Positions 1 to 5,322 of a stretch of DNA of 5,379 bases are shown piece by piece. Under the pieces are notes generated by a model, which did no database searches, was not told where the DNA came from, and worked only from the letters and a program-made list of their open reading frames with translations. The stretch is from Rhodothermaceae bacterium (GTDB lineage: Bacteria; Bacteroidota; Rhodothermia; Rhodothermales; Rubricoccaceae), in assembly GCA_013003465.1 (NCBI GenBank), contig JABDIZ010000334.1, positions 1 through 5,379 of the forward strand, in the 5' to 3' direction. Numbering within the stretch: the stretch's first letter is position 1; each line of letters begins with the position of its first letter. Position numbers and translations under genes: made by a program.

Positions 1-56
1 GCCACGCGCCGCTCACCGGGCGCAGTTTCACGGGGGACTCCAATCGAAAGCGGCAT
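1..56 (-). CDS. pntA: NAD(P) transhydrogenase subunit alpha, N-terminal fragment cut by the window edge
   Basis: Reading leftward from the ATG at 56-54, the strand encodes MPLSIGVPRETAPGERRVA before the window ends. This matches the start of the alpha subunit of proton-translocating NAD(P) transhydrogenase: a first beta strand (SIGVPRE), then the ERRVA segment that opens the NAD-binding domain I. The enzyme couples hydride transfer between NADH and NADP+ to proton movement across the inner membrane, and the full alpha subunit is usually 370 to 510 residues. Alanine dehydrogenase shares the fold and a similar start (IGVPKE..NE.RVA), but the TAPGERRVA wording favours transhydrogenase. No Shine-Dalgarno sequence precedes the ATG. 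The gene follows serC in the same direction after 114 bases that contain a likely terminator, so it probably has its own promoter, though I could not identify one. Only 18 complete codons are visible, so the family call rests on motif similarity alone. Confidence 0.7.
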   Translation of the reverse strand, partial: MPLSIGVPRETAPGERRV

Positions 57-106
57 GGCGGAAGGGTCTAGCAGACGCCCCCCACGGTACGGCACGCAGA
101 GGGATT

Positions 107-147
107 CCTGCAACAACCAAACGGGAGGACTCACCGAGCCCCCCGTT
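107..147 (-). terminator. Probable Rho-independent terminator after serC
   Basis: On the minus strand, 24 bases after the serC stop, AACGGG (147-142) pairs with CCCGTT (125-120). An inner CTC/GAG pairing (138-136 with 132-130) adds a less perfect upper stem. The downstream arm runs into a moderately T-rich stretch (119-107, reading TGGTTGTTGCAGG) rather than a clean T run. Position and orientation suit the end of the serC transcript. The rest of the gap up to the pntA start (57-106) shows no convincing promoter. Confidence 0.5.
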
Positions 148-170
148 CAGGATCAACGAAGGCCTCGGAC

Positions 171-1289
171 CTAGCCGCGCGCCGCCTCGAAGTGGCGCAT
201 GAAGTCGATGAGTGCCTGGACGGATTCCATCGAGACGGCGTTGTAGATCGAGGCGCGGACACCGCCGACCGTGCGGTAGCCCTTGAGCGCGAGCAGCCCC
301 TCCCCTTTCGCTTCCGCGACGAACTGCGCTTCCAGGTCTTCGCTTGGCAGGCGAAAGGTGACGTTCATCTTCGAGCGCGAGTCGGGCCGGGCGGTGCCTC
401 GGTAGAACTCTGTCGCGTCGATAGCGCCGTAGAGTGCGGAAGCCTTATCGTCGTTGCGAGCCGCCATGCCGGCGAGGCCACCGTGGTTTTCGATCCAGGC
501 CAGCACCTTCTCGATGATGTAGACGGCATAGACAGGCGGCGTGTTAAACAACTTGGCCGTGTGCGTCCCGTAGTCGAGCATCGTGGGCAAGCCCTCGTGG
601 CGGCGCTGGAGAAAGTCCTCGCGGATGAGCACGGCCGTCGCGCCTGCCGGGCCAATGTTCTTCTGCGCCCCGGCGTAGATCAGGCCATACCGGTGTGTCT
701 CGATGGGGTGGCTGAGGAAATTGGACGAGGCATCGCAGACGAGCGGCACCTCGGCCTCCGGCTCGTAGTGGAATTCGGTGCCGTAGATCGTGTTGTTGCT
801 CGTGTAGTGGAGGTACGCGGCCTGCGGGCTCAGTTCCCAGGTGCTCGGGTCCGGGATGTACGTGAACCCGGCCTCCTCACTACTCGCGGCCACGTTGGCG
901 AACGCGTTCCGCCCGCGCGCCACGATCTTCGCCTCCTTGATGGCCTTCGTGCTCCACGAACCCGTGTTGAGGTAATCCGCCACGCCGCCCTCGGGCAGGA
1001 AGTTGAGTGCGACCTGGTGGAACTGCATCGAGGCGCCGCCCTGGAGGAAGACGACGTGCCACTCGTCGCCGAGGCCGAGGAGGCGCTTCATGCGTGCGAC
1101 CACGCGCTCGTTGATCTCGGTGTACGCGGCCGAGCGGTGGCTCACCTCCATGATGGACGAGCCGAGGTCGCGGTAGACCGGCAGTTCGTCGCGGAGTTCG
1201 AGCATCACCTCGGTGGGCAGCGCGCCCGGACCGGCGGAGAAGTTGTGGAGGCGTTCGGTCGTCGTGAGGAGGTCGGCGGAAGTAGACAT
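171..1289 (-). CDS. serC: Phosphoserine aminotransferase SerC
   Basis: This PLP enzyme transfers the amino group of glutamate to 3-phosphohydroxypyruvate, giving O-phosphoserine, the second step of cytosolic serine synthesis; the family can also act in pyridoxine synthesis. The 372-residue length is close to the usual 355-365. Seen in order: HNFSAGPG (15-22), the family's opening motif; SHRS (50-53); GGAS (84-87), which contacts the PLP phosphate; GSW (110-112), whose Trp stacks on PLP; TSNNT (163-167); CDASSNF with Asp186 for the pyridine nitrogen; GAQKN with the Schiff-base Lys210; NTPP (249-252); and KGYRTVGGVRAS near the C-terminus, rich in phosphate-binding Arg. The start at 1289 (MSTSADLL) was preferred to the in-frame ATG at 1301 (four more residues, MPRP) because it looks like a normal N-terminus; neither has a Shine-Dalgarno sequence. 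It begins 22-34 bases after the NTF2-like gene ends, so the two are probably co-transcribed. Confidence 0.96.
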   Translation of the reverse strand: MSTSADLLTTTERLHNFSAGPGALPTEVMLELRDELPVYRDLGSSIMEVSHRSAAYTEINERVVARMKRLLGLGDEWHVVFLQGGASMQFHQVALNFLPEGGVADYLNTGSWSTKAIKEAKIVARGRNAFANVAASSEEAGFTYIPDPSTWELSPQAAYLHYTSNNTIYGTEFHYEPEAEVPLVCDASSNFLSHPIETHRYGLIYAGAQKNIGPAGATAVLIREDFLQRRHEGLPTMLDYGTHTAKLFNTPPVYAVYIIEKVLAWIENHGGLAGMAARNDDKASALYGAIDATEFYRGTARPDSRSKMNVTFRLPSEDLEAQFVAEAKGEGLLALKGYRTVGGVRASIYNAVSMESVQALIDFMRHFEAARG

Positions 1290-1323
1290 GGGGCGTGGCA
1301 TTCAGGGTGAACAACGCCCCAAG

Positions 1324-1788
1324 TTACATCGTGTCCTCGCACTCGCGCCGCCGTGTATCGATGAGGTTGAGCATCTTCCAGCCGTCGTCGGTCTGCACGA
1401 GTTGGATGGCGTTGACGCCGCAGTGGCTGAACTGCTCGCCCGCGTAGAAAGCGTAGTCCATCCAGGCCGTAGCCAGCCCATCGTCTACGTGCACTACGAT
1501 CTCGTCCACGCGCTCGTCCCACATCTCATCATGAGGCGTCCCGACGGCCGTCAGGAAGTTGGCGAGGGAGCCTTCGACGAGGCGGGTGTCTTCGCCCTGC
1601 CGCATCGTGGTGTGGAGACGGGCATCGGCATGGAAGACCGCACGCACACGCGACGAATCGGCCGCGCGCATGGCGTCGAAGAGTTCAGTAACGACCGCGC
1701 GGACGTCGTCTTCGGCGGAAGGCACGCCGTCCTGTGCCTGGAGCGCAGGAGCCGCGAGCAGCAGGGCAAGGGGGAGGAAAAAGCGCAT
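1324..1788 (-). CDS. Exported NTF2-like (SnoaL/lumazine-binding-like fold) protein, function unknown
   Basis: This is a 154-residue protein. Residues 1-18 form a classical signal peptide: MRFF, then a Leu/Ala-rich core, then ALQA before QDG, giving a likely signal peptidase I cut after Ala18. The mature part resembles the NTF2-like superfamily: a helical start (EDDVRAVVTELFDAMRAAD, 26-44) typical of the cone-shaped alpha+beta fold, a middle with VRAVFHADARLHT (48-60), and strands ending in the family-like HCGVNAIQLVQTDDGWKML (122-140) and NLIDTRRRE. Such domains often bind small ligands or act as dimerisation units, and no catalytic residues can be assigned. Cys123 and Cys150 could form a disulfide after export. 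The start at 1788 was chosen over the ATG at 1896 because it gives a clean signal peptide, whereas the longer form runs back into the neighbouring gene. No Shine-Dalgarno sequence is seen. The gene lies 76 bases after the DUF4328 gene and 22-34 before serC. Confidence 0.85.
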   Translation of the reverse strand: MRFFLPLALLLAAPALQAQDGVPSAEDDVRAVVTELFDAMRAADSSRVRAVFHADARLHTTMRQGEDTRLVEGSLANFLTAVGTPHDEMWDERVDEIVVHVDDGLATAWMDYAFYAGEQFSHCGVNAIQLVQTDDGWKMLNLIDTRRRECEDTM

Positions 1789-1810
1789 GGGGATCGGCGT
1801 CGAATGAGTA

Positions 1811-1830
1811 GGTGCTAATAATTTAGCGCC
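1811..1830. promoter_or_regulatory. AT-rich imperfect palindrome upstream of the NTF2-like gene
   Basis: The only AT-rich patch in the 76-base gap between the DUF4328 and NTF2-like genes is an inverted repeat: GCTAA (1814-1818), a TAAT centre, and TTAGC (1823-1827). Outer GG/CC pairs at 1811-1812 and 1829-1830 extend it across one imperfect position. It lies 23-42 bases before the ATG at 1788. It could be part of a promoter (TAAATT on the minus strand loosely resembles a -10 box), an operator, or a small RNA hairpin. No matching -35 box was found, so this is a candidate only. Confidence 0.3.
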
Positions 1831-1864
1831 CCCAAGCTCCCGGTGCACGTATTGGACGGGCGTG

Positions 1865-2590
1865 CTACAGGACAAGCGTCGCCAGCGGATCATCAACGAC
1901 CCCGGCCCGCACTTCTTCGCCTTTCCTCTGCTGCCGCTCGTTCACCCGGTGGATGACGAGCACGGCGGATACACCCGCCACTGCGCTGAGCAGAACAATG
2001 CCGATGTTGACCTGCGTGAGGGTGATGAATTCGTCCAGCGTCGAAGCGGAGAGAGTCAGCCGCATGATAAGCCGCTCGGCAATGCCTGAGACCACCCACG
2101 CGCCCCACCACACCCCGATCAGCGAACCCGTCCGATCTTCGGTATCGAGCCGGAGGGCCTCGCTCGACGACGTGCTCTCTTCAGCCATCTCGCGCATGAT
2201 CTGGTACGGGCGAAACAGGTTGAGAATGGGAACGAAGTAGGCACCTGCGGCCCAGCCCGGCTTGTGCTCCGTAGGATGTCCCGTCAGCGATGGCATCAGC
2301 CGATAGCCCGCCCATTTCCAGCGGAGAAACACCACCGCGTTGGCGAGGAGCCCCGCGATCGTCAACACGGCCACGACGAGTTCCCGGGTGTCGTTGGCCG
2401 TCGCCCGCGCCTCGGAGACAAAGGCGCCGTTCTGTGCATCCTGGAGCAGCAGGAGTTGGAGCACGCTCGATACGAACGACACAGCGAGCAGGACGAGGTA
2501 GCCTTTGAGAAACCACTGCGCCAACTGCGCGCGGCGATCCACCTCGACCAGTGCCGACGCCAGGTCGTCAGAGGGCGATAACGGTGGCAT
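1865..2590 (-). CDS. DUF4328 family four-helix membrane protein, function unknown
   Basis: The protein has 241 residues with four predicted membrane segments: about 27-50 (WFLKGYLVLLAVSFV...), 71-90 (LVVAVLTIAGLLANAVVFLR), 155-178 (GSLIGVWWGAWVVSGI...) and 193-214 (QVNIGIVLLSAVAGVSAVLV). Between the second and third lies the DUF4328 hallmark, a Trp-rich stretch followed by YFVPILNLFRPYQIMREM (118-135). This motif is shared with many bacterial integral membrane proteins of unknown role, so no function is assigned. The start at 2590 overlaps the last 23 bases of serA and is fixed by a well-placed GGAGGTG just upstream. An in-frame ATG at 2737 would only add out-of-frame translation of serA. The overlap implies co-transcription and probable translational coupling with serA, yet nothing in the protein suggests serine metabolism. 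The charged tail (HRVNERQQRKGEE, 214-226) suggests a cytoplasmic C-terminus by the positive-inside rule. Confidence 0.85.
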   Translation of the reverse strand: MPPLSPSDDLASALVEVDRRAQLAQWFLKGYLVLLAVSFVSSVLQLLLLQDAQNGAFVSEARATANDTRELVVAVLTIAGLLANAVVFLRWKWAGYRLMPSLTGHPTEHKPGWAAGAYFVPILNLFRPYQIMREMAEESTSSSEALRLDTEDRTGSLIGVWWGAWVVSGIAERLIMRLTLSASTLDEFITLTQVNIGIVLLSAVAGVSAVLVIHRVNERQQRKGEEVRAGVVDDPLATLVL

Positions 2591-3770
2591 TGAGCACCTC
2601 CGGTTGCTCGCGAATGCGACCCAGCGTCTCGGCATCGGGCCGCCCATCGAAGCGGATGCGCGCGCAGGCAGCCTCGGCCCCTGCGAAGATGAGGTTCTCC
2701 ATCTCCTGCACGTTCCAGCCCGCCTCGCGCACGGCATCGAGCACGCCGGCCAACACCCCCACCTTGTCGTGGTGGCGGACGGTCAGCAGGTGCGTGGCCG
2801 GGGTCTTGTCGGCGAGGTTGACGCAGTTGGGCACGCGGCCCGTCTCGGCGTAGGTCAACACCACACGCACGGCCTCGTCGCCGATGGCTTCGGTGGCCTG
2901 ATCCGTGGACGCGCCGATGTGGTGGGTGATGTAGAGGTTGGGGTGGTCGGCGAAGGCGTGGCTCCACTCCCCGGCCTTGGCCTGCGGCTCGCCGCGCGGC
3001 ACGTCGGTCGCCACGCGGAGGTCTTTCTCGTCCATCGCCTTCGCAACCGCCTCCTCGTCCATCACCGACGCGCGGGCCGTGTTGATGAGGAACGCCCCCG
3101 GCTTCATCGCCGCGATGAACTCGGCATCAATGAGGTGCTCCGTCTCGGGAGTGGAGGCCACGTGCACGCTCACCACATCGGCGATCTCGGCGACGTCCTT
3201 GGGCGTCTCGACCCGGAAGACGCCGAGTTCGGCTGCGCGCTCGTCGGTGAGCGAGCGGCTCCACGCCACCACACCCATCCCGAATGCACGAGCCCGCACG
3301 GCCATCTCCTGCCCGATGTTGCCCAGCCCTATCAGGCCGAGCCGACGCCCCTTGAGGCCCGGCGCACTCGAAAAGCCTTGCTTGTTCCAGCGCCCGGCGC
3401 GCGCTTCGGCCACGTTGTCCGGAATGCGCCGGTCGAGAGCGAGGATGAGCCCGAAAGCCAGTTCCGCCACGGCTGCCGCGTTCTTCCCCGGACAGTTGGC
3501 GACGAAGATGCCGCGCCGCGACGCGCCCTCCACGTCAATCGTGTCGTAGCCTGCCCCCGCGCGGACGATCAGTTCCAGATCGGACGAGGCGTCGAGGTCC
3601 TCCGCCGTCACCTTGGTAGAACGGACCACGAGCACCGCCGGGCTGTGTTCGGCGAGCGCGTTCGTCAGCTCCGCCCCTTTGAGGGCGGGCTCATAGACGA
3701 TGACATGCCCTGCGTCGCGCAGATCCTGGAGCCCGAGTTCAGAAAAGGCATCGGCGATGAGGATGGTCAT
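2568..3770 (-). CDS. serA: D-3-phosphoglycerate dehydrogenase with C-terminal ACT domain
   Basis: SerA oxidises 3-phosphoglycerate to 3-phosphohydroxypyruvate with NAD+, the first committed step of serine synthesis. The protein has 400 residues. Seen in order: an N-terminal substrate domain with VRAGAGYDTIDV (69-80); the Rossmann fingerprint GLGNIG (148-153); the conserved NTARASVMDEEAV segment with catalytic Arg233; DVPRGEP with Glu261; and HHIGAST with catalytic His284. The spacing of Arg, Glu and His matches the E. coli enzyme almost exactly. Residues from about 325 to the end (HLLTVRHHDKVGVLAGVLDA...) form an ACT domain, the usual serine feedback site, with no large intervening domain. 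The start at 3770 (MTILIADAFS) was chosen because the ATG at 3842 would translate a tandem DNA repeat. It lies 81 bases after the DUF1015 gene and overlaps the DUF4328 gene by 23 bases. Feedback by serine is inferred from the domain only. Confidence 0.96.
   Translation of the reverse strand: MTILIADAFSELGLQDLRDAGHVIVYEPALKGAELTNALAEHSPAVLVVRSTKVTAEDLDASSDLELIVRAGAGYDTIDVEGASRRGIFVANCPGKNAAAVAELAFGLILALDRRIPDNVAEARAGRWNKQGFSSAPGLKGRRLGLIGLGNIGQEMAVRARAFGMGVVAWSRSLTDERAAELGVFRVETPKDVAEIADVVSVHVASTPETEHLIDAEFIAAMKPGAFLINTARASVMDEEAVAKAMDEKDLRVATDVPRGEPQAKAGEWSHAFADHPNLYITHHIGASTDQATEAIGDEAVRVVLTYAETGRVPNCVNLADKTPATHLLTVRHHDKVGVLAGVLDAVREAGWNVQEMENLIFAGAEAACARIRFDGRPDAETLGRIREQPEVLNATVIAL
2595..2601 (-). 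promoter_or_regulatory. Shine-Dalgarno sequence for the DUF4328 gene, inside the serA coding region
   Basis: The minus strand reads GGAGGTG, with six bases between GGAGG and the ATG at 2590-2588. It lies within the last codons of serA. It decides the start of the DUF4328 gene against the longer ATG at 2737. It is notable because none of the other starts in the window (DUF1015, serA, NTF2-like, serC, pntA) has a comparable site. Confidence 0.7.
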
Positions 3771-3777
3771 AGTGTTT

Positions 3778-3854
3778 AGGCGTGGAGCGTGAGGCGTGGA
3801 GCGTGAGGCGTGGTGCTTGAGGCCTCTGGCGTCCAGCCTCAAGCCTTCTGCCTA
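3778..3854. repeat. Eleven-unit phased heptanucleotide tandem array between the DUF1015 gene and serA
   Basis: From 3778 to 3854 the plus strand divides into eleven consecutive 7-base units, each with G-C at positions 3-4 and T at position 6 (consensus NNGCNTN). The first five alternate AGGCGTG and GAGCGTG, making a near-perfect 14-base direct repeat (3778-3791, 3792-3805, and 3806-3819 with two differences). The remaining six are more diverged. On the minus strand every unit reads NANGCNN. The last unit ends exactly on the DUF1015 stop codon (3852-3854), and the array stops seven bases before the serA ATG, so it fills practically the whole intergenic space. It resembles the short tandem repeats dispersed in some bacterial genomes; whether copies exist elsewhere cannot be seen here. 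Confidence 0.85.
3815..3844 (-). other. RNA hairpin inside the heptad array
   Basis: GCTTGAGG (3815-3822) is complementary to CCTCAAGC (3837-3844), and CTGG (3826-3829) to CCAG (3833-3836). This gives a twelve-pair stem with a three-base bulge and a three-base loop. In the minus-strand transcript it would lie just after the DUF1015 stop. No T run follows in the direction of transcription, so it does not look like an intrinsic terminator. It may affect mRNA stability or simply reflect the diverged, opposite-facing repeats. Confidence 0.5.
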
Positions 3855-5051
3855 AAACCGGTGGACCAGCAAGCCGCTACGCAGCTTGGGCTCGAACCAG
3901 GTGGACTTGGGCGGCATCAACTCCCCCGCATCCGACACGTCGAGCAGTTCGTCGGGGCTGGTCGGGTACATGGCGATGGCGAGGTCCACCGCGTCGGTAT
4001 TGACCAGCCGCTCGAGTTCGCCTGTGCCCCGGATGCCGCCGACGAATGCGATGTTCTGATCCGTGCGCGGGTCGGTGATGCCGAGCATGGGCTCCAGAAT
4101 GAACTCGCCCAGACGAGCAACGTCGAGCGTGTCGGCCAGCCCGTCGCGTTCCGTTTCGGGGAGGCGGAGGTGGTACCAGCCGTCGCCGAGGTAGAGGCCG
4201 ATGGTGCCGGGCTCCTCGGGCTCGGCGAAGTAGGTCTCCTCTACGTCGAAGCGGTGGCGGAGTTGTTCGAGGAAGCGCTGCTTGCCGATGGGCAGCTTCT
4301 TGATGACGCGGTTGTAGGGCATGATCTCCATGTCCTCCATCGGGAAGAGGACGGCCATGAAGTGCTGCGCGCCCTCGGCGTCGGCGAGTTCGGCGGCCAC
4401 GCGGCTCGCGGCGGCCGAGCGGTGGTGCCCATCGGCCACGTAGAGCGCCTCGACCTCGTCGGCAAACGCCTGGCTAACGGCCTCCGGCTGTTCCATCTTC
4501 CAGATGGTGTGGCGGACGTAATCCTTCGCCGTGAAGTCGTAGAGGGGCTCGCCCTCCACGGCCTCGGCCACGGCCTCATCGATGGTATCCACGCCGCGAT
4601 AGGTGAGCATCACGGGCTCGGCGTGCGCCCGCTGCGTCAGGATGTGGCGGGTGCGATCGTCCTCCTTGTCGGGCCGCGTTTTCTCGTGCTTGAGGATGAT
4701 GTCGTCCTCATACTCCTGCGCCGAGACGAGGCCGAAGATGCCGGTCTGCTCGCGCCCGTTCATGACGAGGCGGTAGACGTAGAGCGCCGGGGCGTCTTCC
4801 TCCAGGAAGGCCTCGCTTTCGGCAAAGCGCGTCAGGTTTTCGGCGCCCTTCTCGTACACGGCATCGGCGTGCTCGTCCGTGCCTTCGGGCAGATCGATCT
4901 CCGGGCGGATGACGTGGAGGAAGGAGTGGGCGCTGCCGTCGGCGAGGATGCGCGCTTCGTCGCTGCTGATCACGTCGTAAGGAACGGAGGCAACCTGCTC
5001 TGCGAAGTCGGGGGTCGGGCGGAGGGCCCGGAACGGACGAACCGTAGCCAT
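3852..5051 (-). CDS. DUF1015 family protein, likely linked to serine metabolism
   Basis: The protein has 399 residues, the usual family length (about 400-420), and is complete. Motifs seen: VRPFRALRP at the N-terminus (4-12); VPYDVIS (23-29); GIFGLVS..EY (104-114); KHEKTRPDKEDDR (121-133); PVMLTY (146-151); VADGHHRSAAA (205-215); MPYNRVIKKL (244-253); and the C-terminal signature MPPKSTWFEPKLRSG (379-393). The polar, invariant-looking HEKT..DKEDDR and DGHHR blocks suggest an enzyme with a phosphate- or metal-binding site. DGHHR recalls motifs of the ParB/sulfiredoxin-like fold, which includes free serine kinases; this link is inference. No signal peptide or membrane segment is seen, so it is probably cytosolic, and it is clearly acidic. 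It is the first gene of the minus-strand cluster and precedes serA, a pairing recalled from other bacteria. The start at 5051 begins directly with the conserved N-terminus. The biochemical role is unproven. Confidence 0.92.
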   Translation of the reverse strand: MATVRPFRALRPTPDFAEQVASVPYDVISSDEARILADGSAHSFLHVIRPEIDLPEGTDEHADAVYEKGAENLTRFAESEAFLEEDAPALYVYRLVMNGREQTGIFGLVSAQEYEDDIILKHEKTRPDKEDDRTRHILTQRAHAEPVMLTYRGVDTIDEAVAEAVEGEPLYDFTAKDYVRHTIWKMEQPEAVSQAFADEVEALYVADGHHRSAAASRVAAELADAEGAQHFMAVLFPMEDMEIMPYNRVIKKLPIGKQRFLEQLRHRFDVEETYFAEPEEPGTIGLYLGDGWYHLRLPETERDGLADTLDVARLGEFILEPMLGITDPRTDQNIAFVGGIRGTGELERLVNTDAVDLAIAMYPTSPDELLDVSDAGELMPPKSTWFEPKLRSGLLVHRF

Positions 5052-5085
5052 GATGGGAGGCTGATGAGACGGAAATGGGACGTGG

Positions 5086-5093
5086 CTAAAATA
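5086..5093 (-). promoter_or_regulatory. Possible -7/-10 promoter element for the DUF1015-serA cluster
   Basis: The minus strand reads TATTTTAG, one mismatch from the Bacteroidota -7 element TAnnTTTG and four of six matches to TATAAT, 34 bases before the DUF1015 ATG. It is the only AT-rich patch in the upstream region. No upstream TTTG or TTGACA box at the right distance was found, so the call is tentative. Confidence 0.3.
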
Positions 5094-5171
5094 GCGAGAA
5101 GCGGCTATCTATGGGCGCCCCCTTCTTCCGTGGCGTCCTTCGGATTCTTCACCGCGGCTCCGTCTGCCTGC

Positions 5172-5201
5172 TTGAAGCGAGGTGTCTGGGCTCCGTATAT
5201 T
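5172..5201 (+). promoter_or_regulatory. Promoter of the initiator tRNA gene
   Basis: TTGAAG (5172-5177) and TATATT (5196-5201) are separated by 18 bases and match TTGACA and TATAAT at four and five of six positions. Transcription would start near 5208, a few bases before the mature tRNA end at 5214. TATATTGG (5196-5203) is also one mismatch from the Bacteroidota -7 element TAnnTTTG. Confidence 0.5.
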
Positions 5202-5213
5202 GGGCGTCCACAC

Positions 5214-5285
5214 TGCGGGGTGGAGAAGTGGTATCTCGTCGGGCTCATAACCCGAAGATCGCGGGTTCGAGTCCCGCCCCCGCTA
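5214..5285 (+). tRNA. Initiator tRNA-fMet (anticodon CAT)
   Basis: This 72-base gene folds fully. The acceptor stem pairs GCGGGG (5215-5220) with CCCCGC (5278-5283). The D stem is GAGA/TCTC (5223-5226, 5234-5237) with a GTGG-containing loop. The anticodon stem is TCGGG/CCCGA, and the loop CTCATAA puts CAT at 5246-5248. The variable loop is AGATC, and the T arm GCGGG/CCCGC has a TTCGAGT loop. Three features mark it as the initiator rather than the elongator or the tRNA-Ile with anticodon CAT: an unpaired first position (T1 opposite T72), the three GGG:CCC pairs next to the anticodon loop, and a purine-pyrimidine pair at 11:24 (A:T). It delivers formyl-methionine to the ribosomal P site at start codons. 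The discriminator is A73 (5285); CCA is not encoded (CAG follows) and must be added afterwards. Confidence 0.96.
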
Positions 5286-5290
5286 CAGCG

Positions 5291-5322
5291 AACGCCGAGT
5301 CCCTCTCAGGGCTCGGCGTTTT
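5291..5322 (+). terminator. Intrinsic terminator of the initiator tRNA gene
   Basis: Five bases after the tRNA end, AACGCCGAG (5291-5299) pairs perfectly with CTCGGCGTT (5312-5320). It is extended by CCCT/AGGG (5301-5304, 5308-5311) around a CTC loop, with a single T bulge at 5300. The stem runs into TTTT (5319-5322). The short T run is offset by a long GC-rich stem. Confidence 0.85.

Noticed and set aside
1..173. Plus-strand frame open from the left edge to 173
   Set aside because: It lies opposite the pntA start and the serC terminator, has no start context, and its translation resembles no known protein end.
192..1310. Plus-strand open frame of 372 codons opposite serC
   Set aside because: It is the antisense shadow of a certain gene. 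GC-rich codon bias leaves the opposite frame free of stops, and the translation shows no recognisable domain and an Arg/Val/Glu-heavy composition typical of such shadows.
1789..1896. Extended N-terminus of the NTF2-like protein (start at 1896)
   Set aside because: It overlaps the end of the DUF4328 gene and would bury a clear signal peptide 36 residues inside the protein.
2591..2737. Extended N-terminus of the DUF4328 protein (start at 2737)
   Set aside because: The extra 49 residues are serA read out of frame, have low-complexity Arg/Ser content, and bypass the well-placed Shine-Dalgarno sequence before 2590.
2505..3779. Plus-strand open frame of 424 codons opposite serA
   Set aside because: Same reason: it lies fully opposite serA, with unusual His/Arg/Gly-rich composition and no motif. 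The match in length to the serA frame is a side effect of codon bias.
3771..3842. Extended N-terminus of SerA (start at 3842)
   Set aside because: It would translate the heptad DNA repeat. The family's N-terminus begins naturally at MTILIADAFS.
3815..3844. Hairpin after the DUF1015 gene as an intrinsic terminator
   Set aside because: No T run follows the stem on the minus strand, and the spacing to serA suggests read-through, so it is listed only as a hairpin.
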